A DNA stretch of 64,000 nt from Rossellomorea arthrocnemi (lineage in GTDB: Bacteria > Bacillota > Bacilli > Bacillales > Bacillaceae_B). Made by a program: the position numbers and the translations under genes. The stretch lies in the NCBI RefSeq assembly GCF_904424705.1, contig NZ_CAJGBF010000002.1, forward strand, positions 310,001 through 374,000, in the 5' to 3' direction. A model generated the notes under the pieces. That model searched no databases. It was not told where the DNA came from and worked only from the letters and a program-made list of their open reading frames with translations. Shown here in pieces: positions 36,963 to 47,066 of this stretch (the stretch's first letter is position 1; each line of letters starts with the position of its first letter).

Positions 36963-38771
36963 TTATAGAGACTTACGCAGCTGTAAGATTTCCATTGCTA
37001 TTTGTGCTTCTTGTCGATAATCCTTTAATCTTTCCGCTTCTTTTCTTTCCACTTCTTTTTCCTTTATTCTCAACATCTTTTGATGTTTTAACACCTGATT
37101 AACATAATCCGCCAATTCCTGATCCGTACTTTCTTCGCTAATAGACATCATTTCGATGTCCGTCACGATCCTTCTAAGCCTTTCATCAGGAAGGTATCCG
37201 AGAAACGTACTGGCACTTGGAGGCATACCCTCTTCATAATAACCCAATAAATAAGTAATAATAGCCTGGTGCTCATCAATATTAAGGTTCGTGCCTGCAA
37301 GCCATTCCTGAACTTTATAAGCGATATTTGGATCTTTCAGCATGTATGCAATCAATCTTCGTTCAGCGGTTTGGTATGCCGGCAATAATTTTGACTGGGA
37401 GTGCCGCTTAAAATTCCCTTGCATGCCGACCTGTTTAGGATTAGATACGCGTTTTTCAGGACCTCCTAATTCAGATAACTGCTGTTGAAGTGCCTCTAAG
37501 GATAAATCGAACTCGTCAGCTAAATACCGTAAATAATAGTCCTTTTCAACCGCATTACTCAATTGAGTAATTTCCTTAAGTATGTCTTCTATATACTTAA
37601 GCCGATTTCCTTCATCATTTAAATTTTTATTTAGCTTATAGTACCGAAGCTTAAACGCCATGAACGTCAAGCTTGCCCCTATTACATCCTGTTGAAACCT
37701 GTCTGCACCAAATTTGGTGATGTAGTCATCAGGGTCTAATTGTTCTGGTATTGTAGCTACGCGGATATCCAACTGATGTTTATGAAGAAGCTTACCGGCC
37801 CTGAATGCCGCTTCCACTCCGGCAGAATCACCGTCATAACATATGATAATGGATTCAGTCAGTCGTTTTAACAGGCCAATTTGCTGTTCAGTCAACGAGG
37901 TACCCATGGTGGCTACTCCGTTTTCCACACCGGCTCCGCTTGCTGAGATTACGTCGGCAAATCCTTCAAATAATATCGCCTGTTGTTTTCTTCTTATCAT
38001 TGATCGTGCATCGTGATAATGATATAGAATGCTGCTTTTATTAAAAATCTTTGTTTCAGGACTGTTTAAGTATTTAGGTTCGTCATTCGCATCAATGGTC
38101 CTGCCTGAGAAAGCAACGGTGTGACCCTTTGCATCCACTATCGGAAACATGATTCGTCCCCTGAAACGATCGAGGAAGGAATCGTCCCTTTCCCTTCTTA
38201 CGAGCAGACCTGCTGCCTCCATCAGTTCCAGGGAGTAGCCACGCTTCTCGAGAAACTTAACCGTGAAATCCCAACTTGGGAGCGACCATCCGATCTGGAA
38301 CTTTGTGATACTCTCAGTTGTAAAGCCCCTTGCTAATAAGTATTCCAGTGCTTCCTGGCCTTCCTTTGTATTTAAAAGGAGATGATGGTAAAATTTACTT
38401 AATAGGGAATGGGCTTCCATCATTTGCTTCTCATCCTCTTGAGGAGGAAGCGATTGATCTGATGAAGGAGATTGAATGGAAATTTCCTCGCCTACTTTTG
38501 CTCCAAGCTTTTGAGCCGCTTCGAGGAAACTCAGACCATCTACATCCATGAGAAACGTATATGCATTTCCTCCCGCCCCGCATCCAAAGCAGTGAAATAT
38601 CTGTTTGTCTGGGGAAACAGAAAAAGATGGAGTATTTTCTCCATGGAACGGACACAAACCGAAATAATTTCGTCCCTGCTTTTTCAGCTGTACATAGTCA
38701 CTGACAACATCCACGATATCGGTTGATGACAAAATTTTGTTTAACGTATCTTCAGGGATTCTTTCAGACAT
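36963..38771 (-). CDS. dnaG: DNA primase DnaG
   Basis: Synthesises RNA primers for replication. Residues 36-66 form the zinc finger (Cys40, His43, Cys61, Cys64). The catalytic TOPRIM core follows, with ILFEGFADVISA near 265 and the DGDSAG metal motif (ICYDGDSAGVEAA) near 312. The C-terminal helical domain that contacts the DnaB-type helicase occupies about 450-602. Length 602 is normal. It sits between yqxD and sigA, the standard Gram-positive arrangement. Confidence 0.97.
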   Translation of the reverse strand: MSERIPEDTLNKILSSTDIVDVVSDYVQLKKQGRNYFGLCPFHGENTPSFSVSPDKQIFHCFGCGAGGNAYTFLMDVDGLSFLEAAQKLGAKVGEEISIQSPSSDQSLPPQEDEKQMMEAHSLLSKFYHHLLLNTKEGQEALEYLLARGFTTESITKFQIGWSLPSWDFTVKFLEKRGYSLELMEAAGLLVRRERDDSFLDRFRGRIMFPIVDAKGHTVAFSGRTIDANDEPKYLNSPETKIFNKSSILYHYHDARSMIRRKQQAILFEGFADVISASGAGVENGVATMGTSLTEQQIGLLKRLTESIIICYDGDSAGVEAAFRAGKLLHKHQLDIRVATIPEQLDPDDYITKFGADRFQQDVIGASLTFMAFKLRYYKLNKNLNDEGNRLKYIEDILKEITQLSNAVEKDYYLRYLADEFDLSLEALQQQLSELGGPEKRVSNPKQVGMQGNFKRHSQSKLLPAYQTAERRLIAYMLKDPNIAYKVQEWLAGTNLNIDEHQAIITYLLGYYEEGMPPSASTFLGYLPDERLRRIVTDIEMMSISEESTDQELADYVNQVLKHQKMLRIKEKEVERKEAERLKDYRQEAQIAMEILQLRKSL

Positions 38772-38818
38772 ATTTTATCACCTGTTTTTATTAACCCTCT
38801 TAATCCATTCTGTACTTA

Positions 38819-39292
38819 TTACGATTCTCCTGCAATTTCCGACAAGATTTTATCGAAGGACGTACAGAATGCTTCTCTGTCTTCATTTGTAAAAGGTTTA
38901 GGACCTTTACCATAATTACCTTTCTTGCGTTCTTTTGCTGCAAGATACCGATAATCCAGTGCGGTGACAATACTCTCTTCCCTGTAGGCTTTTCCCCTGG
39001 GAGAGATGGCATAAACTTTTTTCGGTAATACCAGACTTGCAAGTCCTATGTCCTGCGTCACCAGTACATCCTTTGCCTTTACGTGGTTCATGATGTACAA
39101 ATCTGCCGCTTCTTTCGAACTATCCACATATACCCATTCACCTTCGTCAGGCGTATTCTTTCTGTGGGCATTGGATGCAACAAAAATGACCCGGAAACCA
39201 TAACCTCTTATTATTTTAATGATTTCCTGTTTCACCGGGCAGGCATCTGCATCTACATATACGGTATGGTTATGTTCGCTAATACTAACTAT
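38819..39292 (-). CDS. yqxD: UPF0178 protein YqxD, probable non-canonical AUA start
   Basis: A PIN-like protein of unknown function in the UPF0178/YaiI family. The conserved N-terminal motif VYVDADACPVK is read from about 39262 back to 39233, and QDIGLASLVL and the C-terminal GPKPFTNEDREAF follow. The first ATG/GTG/TTG in frame is the GTG at 39235, which falls after the DADACP motif and would remove the presumed active-site aspartates. An in-frame TGA lies at 39299-39301. The best start is AUA at 39292, nine bases after CGGAG; AUU at 39283 is the alternative but lacks a ribosome site. It heads the dnaG-sigA operon. The start is inferred; the family call is firm. Confidence 0.85.
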   Translation of the reverse strand: MVSISEHNHTVYVDADACPVKQEIIKIIRGYGFRVIFVASNAHRKNTPDEGEWVYVDSSKEAADLYIMNHVKAKDVLVTQDIGLASLVLPKKVYAISPRGKAYREESIVTALDYRYLAAKERKKGNYGKGPKPFTNEDREAFCTSFDKILSEIAGES

Positions 39293-39566
39293 TCTACATC
39301 ACTCCGTATTATCCTTCTCTCTTTCTTAACTTTCCTAGAGATTTGATTAAAATTGTCGAATTTTAATTCAGACGAGACTTGACATATCACAATAATTAGT
39401 TTATTCCTTAAGAGTTTAGTCTAAACCTATTTTAAATATTTTTATCACAATTTTTTATTATAGTATAATCGGACAAGTTTGACCACTATAAAAACTTAAT
39501 TCCTTCAAGGTTTTTGTTCATGGTGTGAAATTCATGAAACTTTGTTGGAAGATGTAGCGAGTGGTG

Positions 39567-39692
39567 GTTGATTTCCGCTCCAGGTGCTCGCTTTCCGCGG
39601 GGCTGGAAGTGAGCTCCTCGGGCTTTTGCCCTGTGGGGTCTCACCTGTCCAGCGTTTCCCGCAGGAGTCGAGCACCTTCCGCTCCAATCAAC
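39567..39692 (-). repeat. GC-rich palindromic intergenic repeat
   Basis: Ends GTTGATTTCCGCTCCAGGTG and CACCTTCCGCTCCAATCAAC form a long inverted repeat enclosing CCGCGGGGC and GGGGTCTCACC. It is inverted relative to the 22371-22490 copy. The flanking bases 39293-39566 and 39693-39814 hold the yqxD promoter region and no gene; a 13 bp palindrome GTTTAGTCTAAAC lies at 39414-39426. Confidence 0.78.
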
Positions 39693-39814
39693 TTTCGAAG
39701 GATAAGTTTTCACTAAAACTAAAGAGATTGTCAAAACCAACCCATCATTCTCCAGAGGCAGATGATATCGATTTTAAATTTTGCTAAAAGTTCTGGTGTG
39801 TGAAAACGGCCTAA

Positions 39815-39858
39815 ATAAAAGATGATTCCTCCGTTTTTCAGGGGGAATCATCTTTTTA
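39815..39858 (-). terminator. Terminator of ccpN-yqfL
   Basis: AAAAGATGATTCC pairs with GGAATCATCTTTT around a loop of about 14, with A and T runs on the two sides. Confidence 0.88.
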
Positions 39859-39883
39859 TGTACACGGTCATTCAATTGACCGA

Positions 39884-40693
39884 TCAATCATTGGATTTTT
39901 GGTAAATATTTGTAATAACATTGGCTGTTTCTTCGACGGCTTTGTTGGTTACGTCGATGACGTGACATCCGATGCGGTCCGTGATTTTTTCAAAATACTT
40001 CAGTTCATCTTCTATACGTTTTATATTCGCGTAGCTCGCCTGATCATTCAGTCCGAGAGACTTTAATCTTTCCCTACGAATCGTATTCAGCTTTTCAGGG
40101 CTGATTTTTAACCCGAAGCATTTCTTGGGTGAAACCATAAATAATTCCTCCGGGGGGTCTACTTCCGGTACAAGTGGTACATTCGCCACTTTGATCCTTT
40201 TCAGTGCCAGGTATTGCGACAGAGGCGTTTTTGATGTTCTGGACACTCCGACAAGTACAATATCCGCCCTGAGGATGCCCCGCGGATCACGCCCATCATC
40301 ATATTTGACGGCAAATTCAATGGCTTCTACTTTCTTGAAGTAGTCGTCATCAAGCTTTCTGACCGTCCCGGGTTCAAACAACGGTTCCCTTTGGTAGGAA
40401 GATTGAAATTTGTCCATTAATGGACCGATGATATCAAATGCATAGAGCTCTTCCTTTTCAGATTGTTCTTTAATATACGCGCGCATATCCGGTTTTACAA
40501 GGGTGTATACAATCAAACCCTGGTTCAGTTTCGCTAAGGAGATCACTTCATCGATATGTTCAAGATCCTCAACATACGGAAAGCGTTTAATGACCGTATT
40601 GGAACCATTGAATTGGCTTATCGCAGCTTTTGTGACTAATTCAGCAGTTTCACCCACCGAGTCGGATACAACATAGATGATCGGTTCTTTCAC
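39884..40693 (-). CDS. yqfL: Pyruvate,phosphate dikinase regulatory protein YqfL
   Basis: A 269-residue bifunctional kinase/pyrophosphorylase of the PSRP family that switches PPDK (or PEP synthase) on and off. The start [13 protein letters not shown] and the P-loop-like [15 protein letters not shown] at about 148-162 define the family, with [14 protein letters not shown] after it. It is co-transcribed with ccpN, a regulator of gluconeogenesis, separated by 16 bases. In B. subtilis the partner was reported to influence CcpN. No PPDK gene is in the window. Confidence 0.93.
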   Translation of the reverse strand: MKEPIIYVVSDSVGETAELVTKAAISQFNGSNTVIKRFPYVEDLEHIDEVISLAKLNQGLIVYTLVKPDMRAYIKEQSEKEELYAFDIIGPLMDKFQSSYQREPLFEPGTVRKLDDDYFKKVEAIEFAVKYDDGRDPRGILRADIVLVGVSRTSKTPLSQYLALKRIKVANVPLVPEVDPPEELFMVSPKKCFGLKISPEKLNTIRRERLKSLGLNDQASYANIKRIEDELKYFEKITDRIGCHVIDVTNKAVEETANVITNIYQKSND

Positions 40694-40709
40694 GATCGTT
40701 CACCACCTT

Positions 40710-41336
40710 CTAATATTCATCTGCCAACGCAACAAATGCCTTTGTGATATTGGTCTTTGTAATTCTGCCTATGACTTCTAAATCGCCGTTTTCAGTCTTT
40801 TTGATGACGGGGACAGAGTCAATTTGCTTATGAATCAGGTCTTTCGCTACTCCAATCAACTGGTCATCTTTTTCACAGACTGTAATATTCGGCATTCTCG
40901 TCATAATGATATTCACAGGCAACGTACTGAGTTCCTGCTTCCCAATACTTGCTCTAAGAAGATCCTTACGGGAGAGGACCCCCACTAAGTATGTATTGGC
41001 ATCCACTACAAACAACGTTCCCACATCTTCCAGAAACATCGTCACAATGGCATCATACACAGAAACATTTTCATTTACTACAACGGGAATCGATTGATAA
41101 TCTTTGACGAATATTTTGTTCAGGTTTTCAGTCAGCAGCTGCGTCCCTGTTTTCCCTGTATAGAAATACCCTACCCTTGGACGTGCATCTAGATATCCTG
41201 CCATGGTCAAGATAGCCAGGTCCGGCCTTAGAGTCGCTCTAGTTAAGTTTAATCGATCAGCTATCTGTTCTCCAGTGATAGGTCCATTATCTTTTACAAT
41301 TTGCAAAATATGTTCTTGACGCTTATTAAGTTCGAT
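40710..41336 (-). CDS. ccpN: Gluconeogenesis repressor CcpN, probable non-canonical AUC start
   Basis: Represses gluconeogenic genes on glycolytic carbon sources in B. subtilis. An N-terminal winged helix (ITGEQIADRLNLTRATLRPD) is followed by two CBS domains (SVYDAIVTMFLEDVGTLFVVD; RMPNITVCEKDD). The conserved first helix IELNKRQEHILQIVK is encoded from 41336, before the first usable start codon (TTG 41306). An in-frame TGA lies at 41343-41345, so no ATG/GTG/TTG can start it. AUC at 41336 has AGGTGG nine bases upstream. Alternatively a one-base insertion separates GTG AGT (41345-41340 region) from the frame. Either way the gene needs its start checked. Length from AUC is 208. Confidence 0.87.
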   Translation of the reverse strand: MELNKRQEHILQIVKDNGPITGEQIADRLNLTRATLRPDLAILTMAGYLDARPRVGYFYTGKTGTQLLTENLNKIFVKDYQSIPVVVNENVSVYDAIVTMFLEDVGTLFVVDANTYLVGVLSRKDLLRASIGKQELSTLPVNIIMTRMPNITVCEKDDQLIGVAKDLIHKQIDSVPVIKKTENGDLEVIGRITKTNITKAFVALADEY

Positions 41337-41584
41337 TGTTACTCACCACCTAACGGTCAGACAATTTATGTTATACTTTATATTAAATATTATATACTAT
41401 TTAACCAAAATGAAAAGAGCATATTATCATCCATTTGTGACAACCTATAGTTAAAATTTCACTTTACAAAGAGTATCTTTTTTTTAGCCAAACTTCAAAT
41501 TTTTCCCCTTACCTTCACCAGTAGTTGTTTTTTATTCTTTATCATGATAAAATGTCTTCATTCTTATAACCAACATTGCTATGA

Positions 41585-41769
41585 AGGATCAATAAGTACT
41601 TGCTGCACGAAAAGCGACTGGGGACAGTGAAAGCCCAGATAGCAGGGAAACGGCAATCCTGAGCTATTAACCGTTAAAAGTGGGTATGCATTTAAGTATA
41701 CCAACTAGGGTGGAACCGCGAGTATCAAGCTCGTCCCTAGGCCTTTCGCGCCTAAGGACGAGCTTTTTT
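41585..41769 (+). promoter_or_regulatory. T-box riboswitch, glycine type
   Basis: The T-box core AGGGTGGAACCGCG is at 41707-41720. Stem I closes with GGAT (41585-41588) and ATCC (41656-41659), with AGCGA, an apical CTGGG/CCCAG stem, and the specifier GGC at 41652-41654 followed by A. Stem III is GGTAT/ATACC at 41683-41702. The terminator pairs AAGCTCGTCC with GGACGAGCTT (41727-41764) before T6. Uncharged glycine tRNA would favour the antiterminator. Stem II is absent, as in other glycine T-boxes. Confidence 0.93.
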
Positions 41770-41799
41770 ATTTACATAAAACGAAAAGGAGTGACTGAA

Positions 41800-43173
41800 A
41801 TGTCAATGGAACAAGTAGTCAATTTAGCAAAGCACCGGGGGTTTGTCTTTCCTGGTTCTGAAATCTACGGAGGACTTGCCAACACATGGGATTATGGCCC
41901 CCTTGGTGTAGAGTTGAAAAACAATATTAAAAAAGCATGGTGGAAAAAATTCGTTCAGGAATCCCCTTATAATGTTGGCCTTGATGCAAGTATTCTGATG
42001 AATCCCCAAACATGGGTAGCTTCTGGTCACGTAGGAAATTTCAATGACCCAATGATCGACTGTAAACAATGTAAAACACGCCACCGGGCAGATAAAATCA
42101 TTGAAAATGCCCTTGAAGAAAAAGGCATTGAAATGATCGTCGACGGTCTTTCATTCGAGAAGATGGAAGAAATTATCAAAGAGCATGATATCGCTTGTCC
42201 TGATTGTGGAAGCCATGATTTCACCGATATACGCCAATTTGATCTAATGTTCAAAACCCATCAAGGTGTTACGGAATCTTCTACCAATGAAATTTATTTA
42301 CGTCCTGAAACAGCTCAAGGAATTTTTGTTAACTTCAAAAATGTACAACGCTCTATGCGTAAAAAAATGCCATTTGGTATTGCTCAAGTCGGAAAAAGCT
42401 TTCGAAATGAAATCACCCCTGGTAACTTTACATTCCGCACACGTGAATTCGAACAAATGGAACTGGAATTCTTCTGTAAACCTGGAGAAGACCTGGAGTG
42501 GTTCTCTTACTGGCGTGAATTCTGTAAGAATTGGTTATTGAACCTTGGGATGAGCGAAGACAACATGAGATTACGCGATCATGATGAGGATGAATTATCA
42601 CACTACAGCAATGCAACAACGGATATCGAATACAAATTCCCGTTCGGATGGGGAGAGCTTTGGGGTGTGGCCGATCGTACAGACTTTGACCTGAAGCGTC
42701 ATATGGAACATTCGAATGAGGACTTCCACTACATGGATCCTCAAACGAACGAAAAATATGTTCCATACTGTATCGAGCCTTCCCTGGGAGCAGACCGTGT
42801 AACCCTTGCGTTCCTTTGTGATGCTTTCGAAGAAGAGGAACTTGAAAATGATTCACGCACAGTGTTACGTTTTCACCCGGCTCTTGCTCCGTTTAAAGCG
42901 GCCGTTCTTCCACTTTCGAAGAAACTTTCTGACGATGCATTTAAAGTGTATGAAGAGCTTTCTCAAGATCTTATGATCGATTTCGACGAAACGGCATCCA
43001 TCGGTAAACGTTACCGCCGTCAAGACGAAATCGGGACACCATACTGTATCACATTCGATTTTGATTCTGTAGAAGATGGTCAAGTAACCGTTCGAGACCG
43101 TGACACAATGGATCAAGTCAGAATGCCAATCAGTGAAGTTAAAGCGTTCTTGCAAGAGAAAATTAAATTTTAA
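41800..43173 (+). CDS. glyS: Glycyl-tRNA synthetase, single-chain (alpha2) type
   Basis: Charges tRNA(Gly) with glycine. The 457-residue class II enzyme begins at ATG 41800, eight bases after AAGGAG. Landmarks are [24 protein letters not shown] at the N-terminus, the zinc-like CKQC/CPDC pairs near 88 and 130, class II motif 2 with [14 protein letters not shown], and motif 3 GADRVTLAF. It is the eukaryote-like homodimer and not the GlyQ+GlyS tetramer found at this same position (between recO and ccpN) in B. subtilis. The frame is open upstream into the T-box, but that ATG is not used. Confidence 0.96.
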   Translation: MSMEQVVNLAKHRGFVFPGSEIYGGLANTWDYGPLGVELKNNIKKAWWKKFVQESPYNVGLDASILMNPQTWVASGHVGNFNDPMIDCKQCKTRHRADKIIENALEEKGIEMIVDGLSFEKMEEIIKEHDIACPDCGSHDFTDIRQFDLMFKTHQGVTESSTNEIYLRPETAQGIFVNFKNVQRSMRKKMPFGIAQVGKSFRNEITPGNFTFRTREFEQMELEFFCKPGEDLEWFSYWREFCKNWLLNLGMSEDNMRLRDHDEDELSHYSNATTDIEYKFPFGWGELWGVADRTDFDLKRHMEHSNEDFHYMDPQTNEKYVPYCIEPSLGADRVTLAFLCDAFEEEELENDSRTVLRFHPALAPFKAAVLPLSKKLSDDAFKVYEELSQDLMIDFDETASIGKRYRRQDEIGTPYCITFDFDSVEDGQVTVRDRDTMDQVRMPISEVKAFLQEKIKF

Positions 43174-43174
43174 T

Positions 43175-43461
43175 CACCTAAAGCGCAGGCGGCTCGCCAA
43201 GTGGCGACAAGCATAAGACGGCCCTGCCGGAAAGGCGTTCTTTGCCTTTTTGGCAGGGTTGACTTATGACCTCGAGCCTCTAGCTGCCGGAGCTAGCAGA
43301 CACCTAAAGCGCAGGCGGCTCGCCCAGAGGCGACAAGCATAAGACGGCCCTGCCGGAAAGGCGTTCTTTGCCTTTTTGGCAGGGTTGACTTATGACCTCG
43401 AGCCTCTAGCCGCCGGAGCTAGCAGACACCTAAAGCGCAGGCGGCTTGCCAAGTGGCGGCA
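43175..43461 (+). repeat. Tandem 126 bp structured repeat, two full units and a partial third
   Basis: CACCTAAAGCGCAGGCGG starts at 43175, 43301 and 43427, an exact 126-base period. Each full unit can fold into a nested hairpin (CATAAG/CTTATG outside CCCTGCC/GGCAGGG outside AAAGGC/GCCTTT) and a second hairpin CTAGCT/AGCTAG. Units 1 and 2 differ at only a few bases. The third breaks off after about 35 bases. No ORF is supported. Confidence 0.88.
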
Positions 43462-43473
43462 GTATAAATAGAA

Positions 43474-43508
43474 ATCCCTGAAGGAGTTTTTTATCTTTGG
43501 GAATTTTT
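43474..43508 (+). terminator. Probable terminator downstream of glyS
   Basis: TCCC(T)GAAG pairs with CTTTGGGA around a loop of about 11 and is followed by ATTTTT. It lies after the tandem repeat. Confidence 0.5.
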
Positions 43509-43551
43509 CACAAAAAAAACTAAACCAATTACCCATCACACAATAGCAGAC

Positions 43552-43589
43552 AAAAAAATGGCCCATTCACACACGTGAATGGGCCATTC
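43552..43589 (-). terminator. Terminator of recO
   Basis: AATGGCCCATTCAC pairs perfectly with GTGAATGGGCCATT around four bases, followed by T7 on the minus strand. Confidence 0.95.
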
Positions 43590-43614
43590 TATATCACAAG
43601 CAGCATATATAATA

Positions 43615-44367
43615 CTAGAATAAGTCCTTAAGGTTATCCATTTGGTCTAAAAACCGTCTGGATTTTAATGTAAGACCTGAGTTTTCATCGTAATAAGTCC
43701 TGATTACCCGCTTTAATTGATGTTTTGTTTCATCTTTTACCGATATATTCCCCAATCGATTGAGATCAAAATAGTAAAATACCCTGAGAAGCTTCACGGT
43801 ACCTTGCGATATCGGTAAATGATGAGGATCTTCACTTAGACAGCGATGACAGATAAATCCATTTTCTTTAAATGAAAAGGCAAATTCACCATCGGACTCC
43901 CCGCAAACCGCACATCCATTCAAAGTAGGATACAACCCTAATACAGGGAGCATCTTCATTTCAAAAATGTGCATAAGAATTTCCGGATCATAGTCTTCAT
44001 TGAGGTAGTGAAGAGTCTTGTATAGCAATTCGAACAGGAAGGGGTTCGGCTTGCGGTCCTCAGTCGCTTTATCAAGGAGGTCTACGATATATGTGGCATA
44101 AGCTGTCTTAAACAAATCTTCCCTCACATGTCTCAGGGACTCAGCCATCTCTCCCTGTTGAAGAGTACCCAGTCCGCTTCCTTTAATAAAAAGGAAATAA
44201 CCATATGTAAACAATTGTGAAATGGCGGATAGACGGCTATTAGGTTTCTTTGCCCCTCTAGCCATCAATCCAATCTTTCCGAATTCCCTTGAATATATGG
44301 TAACAATTTTGTTTGACTCACCGTAATGATTGGTTCGAATGACAATCCCTTCACACTTCTGTAGCAT
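43615..44367 (-). CDS. recO: DNA repair protein RecO
   Basis: Helps load RecA on gapped DNA in the RecFOR pathway. The 250-residue protein has an OB-fold N-terminus ([20 protein letters not shown]...GARK) and a C-terminal helical domain with a zinc-binding CAVCG and CHRC pair near 150 and 175. ATG 44367 has GGGAGGTG upstream; an in-frame start seven codons earlier lies before that site. It is downstream of yqzL and era. Confidence 0.94.
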   Translation of the reverse strand: MLQKCEGIVIRTNHYGESNKIVTIYSREFGKIGLMARGAKKPNSRLSAISQLFTYGYFLFIKGSGLGTLQQGEMAESLRHVREDLFKTAYATYIVDLLDKATEDRKPNPFLFELLYKTLHYLNEDYDPEILMHIFEMKMLPVLGLYPTLNGCAVCGESDGEFAFSFKENGFICHRCLSEDPHHLPISQGTVKLLRVFYYFDLNRLGNISVKDETKHQLKRVIRTYYDENSGLTLKSRRFLDQMDNLKDLF

Positions 44368-44412
44368 ATAGCCACCTCCCGATATCAATCCTTCCGGGTG
44401 ATGACAAACTTA

Positions 44413-44556
44413 TCACGTTAAAGGAAAATCTACTTCCGCAGTTTCTTCTTCGAAACTGTAAGGATCTTCAAACGTCTCCTTTTCAAGCTCTTTAAAAAGG
44501 AGATAGGTGTCTATACTTCCTGTCTGCGAAAAAAATTTCCATGTTAAGTCTAACAT
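44413..44556 (-). CDS. yqzL: Small conserved protein YqzL
   Basis: A 47-residue ORF translated directly from the minus strand between era and recO. It starts MLDLTWKFFSQTGSIDTYL and ends with an acidic stretch and EVDFPLT. AAAGGTGG lies about nine bases before the ATG at 44556. The YqzL family has this length, this WKFFSQTG motif and this exact location in Bacillus. Function is unknown. It probably shares a transcript with recO. Confidence 0.85.
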   Translation of the reverse strand: MLDLTWKFFSQTGSIDTYLLFKELEKETFEDPYSFEEETAEVDFPLT

Positions 44557-44667
44557 AAAAAACCCACCTTTCTGGATTTAAACTAGCAAGACTTCATAAG
44601 CTTTCTTGTGATTAGAATGAGCATTTTCTCTCTAAAACATGTGGCCTAAATATTGTTAATTACAGTA

Positions 44668-46015
<1,348 letters not shown>

Positions 46016-46147
46016 TTACTACAGTTTTCATAAAAGAAAATGGGCTGTTATCATTTTGTAATAAAATAGTTAGATAATTCAAACTATTTATCCATTTTGT
46101 TCTTTGCTCCACTTATTCTATACAAGTATAAGAACGTTTTCAAATGA

Positions 46148-46195
46148 ATTAAAGGCTGCAGGAAAGAAATCACTTAATTTCTCCTCTGCAGCCTT
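46148..46195 (-). terminator. Terminator of the yqfD-dgkA operon
   Basis: AAGGCTGCAGAGG and CCTGCAGCCTT, with GAAAT/TTTC inside, form a long hairpin 30 bases after the dgkA stop, followed by TAATT. Confidence 0.75.
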
Positions 46196-46225
46196 AATTT
46201 TACTGTATCATAATATCTTTTTAGA

Positions 46226-46618
46226 TCAGAGGATCAAATCCAAAAGCTTTGGAAAAAAGATGATAGTTCCTACTATCGCAGTACAAATTGCGAAGAGGAG
46301 CACTGAAGCTGAAGCCAGATCCTTCGCAGCCTTCGCAAGGGGATGATAGTCTTCAGCTGAAAGATCGACTGTCTTTTCAATTGCTGTATTCATCGTTTCA
46401 AGAGCAAGGACAGAAAAGACAAGAATGATCAGTATGATCCATTCCATGGCCGATACACTAAGCACACCGGCAAGGAAGAATACGACTATTCCAACACATG
46501 AATGAATTCTGAAATTCTGTTCCGTTGCCCAAACAGACTTCATCCCTTCCGTTGCATATCCAAAGGATTTTAAGAACCGGAATAAGCCGAACTTAGTCCC
46601 TTTTGAGTCCATATTCAT
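46226..46618 (-). CDS. dgkA: Undecaprenol/diacylglycerol kinase family protein DgkA
   Basis: A 130-residue membrane kinase. In Gram-positive bacteria this family phosphorylates undecaprenol to recycle the cell-wall lipid carrier. Three membrane helices are visible, and [15 protein letters not shown] (about 72-86) carries the conserved glutamate. AAAGGA lies eight bases before the ATG, inside the ybeY coding sequence; the two genes overlap by 26 bases. Confidence 0.93.
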   Translation of the reverse strand: MNMDSKGTKFGLFRFLKSFGYATEGMKSVWATEQNFRIHSCVGIVVFFLAGVLSVSAMEWIILIILVFSVLALETMNTAIEKTVDLSAEDYHPLAKAAKDLASASVLLFAICTAIVGTIIFFPKLLDLIL

Positions 46619-47066
46619 CTAAAATGTCCTTTTGTCTCTTGAACATCCTCTTTTCTTCTTCTTCCTCCATATGGTCATATCCCAATAAATGAAGGAATCC
46701 GTGAAGGGCAAGAAATCCAAGCTCACGTGCGATGGAATGATTATATTCTTCCGCCTGTTCTTTCGTCCGATCAATGGAAATGATGATATCTCCAAGGACG
46801 CGGGGAATCTCTCCCCCGATTATTTCTATCTCGTCTTCACCAAGTTCTTCAAGGGCAAATGAGATTACATCTGTCGGCTGATCCTTATCACGATATTCCC
46901 GGTTAATTTCCCGGATTCGATCATCTGTCACAAAGGTAACGGACACTTCGCTTTCATCCTCTACCCCTTCTTTTTCTGCTGCAAAGTTCAGGATCTTATG
47001 AACCAGACTTTTTTGTTCATCGGATAATGTTTCTGTTTCGTCAATAAAGTCGATCAATAATGTCAT
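46593..47066 (-). CDS. ybeY: Endoribonuclease YbeY
   Basis: A zinc-dependent endoribonuclease involved in rRNA 3' end processing and ribosome quality control. The signature [13 protein letters not shown] places zinc ligands His122, His126 and His132, and DVISFAL near 66 is also typical. Length 157 is normal. It overlaps pgpH (four bases, ATGA) and dgkA (26 bases), so these genes are likely translated together. Confidence 0.97.
   Translation of the reverse strand: MTLLIDFIDETETLSDEQKSLVHKILNFAAEKEGVEDESEVSVTFVTDDRIREINREYRDKDQPTDVISFALEELGEDEIEIIGGEIPRVLGDIIISIDRTKEQAEEYNHSIARELGFLALHGFLHLLGYDHMEEEEEKRMFKRQKDILDEYGLKRD

Noticed and set aside
41680..41799. Upstream ATG start for glycyl-tRNA synthetase
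   Set aside because: It lies within the T-box antiterminator and terminator; ATG 41800 has the correct ribosome site and family N-terminus.
43175..43461. Possible CRISPR array
   Set aside because: The 126-base units abut with no unique spacers and are far too long and structured; no cas genes are near.
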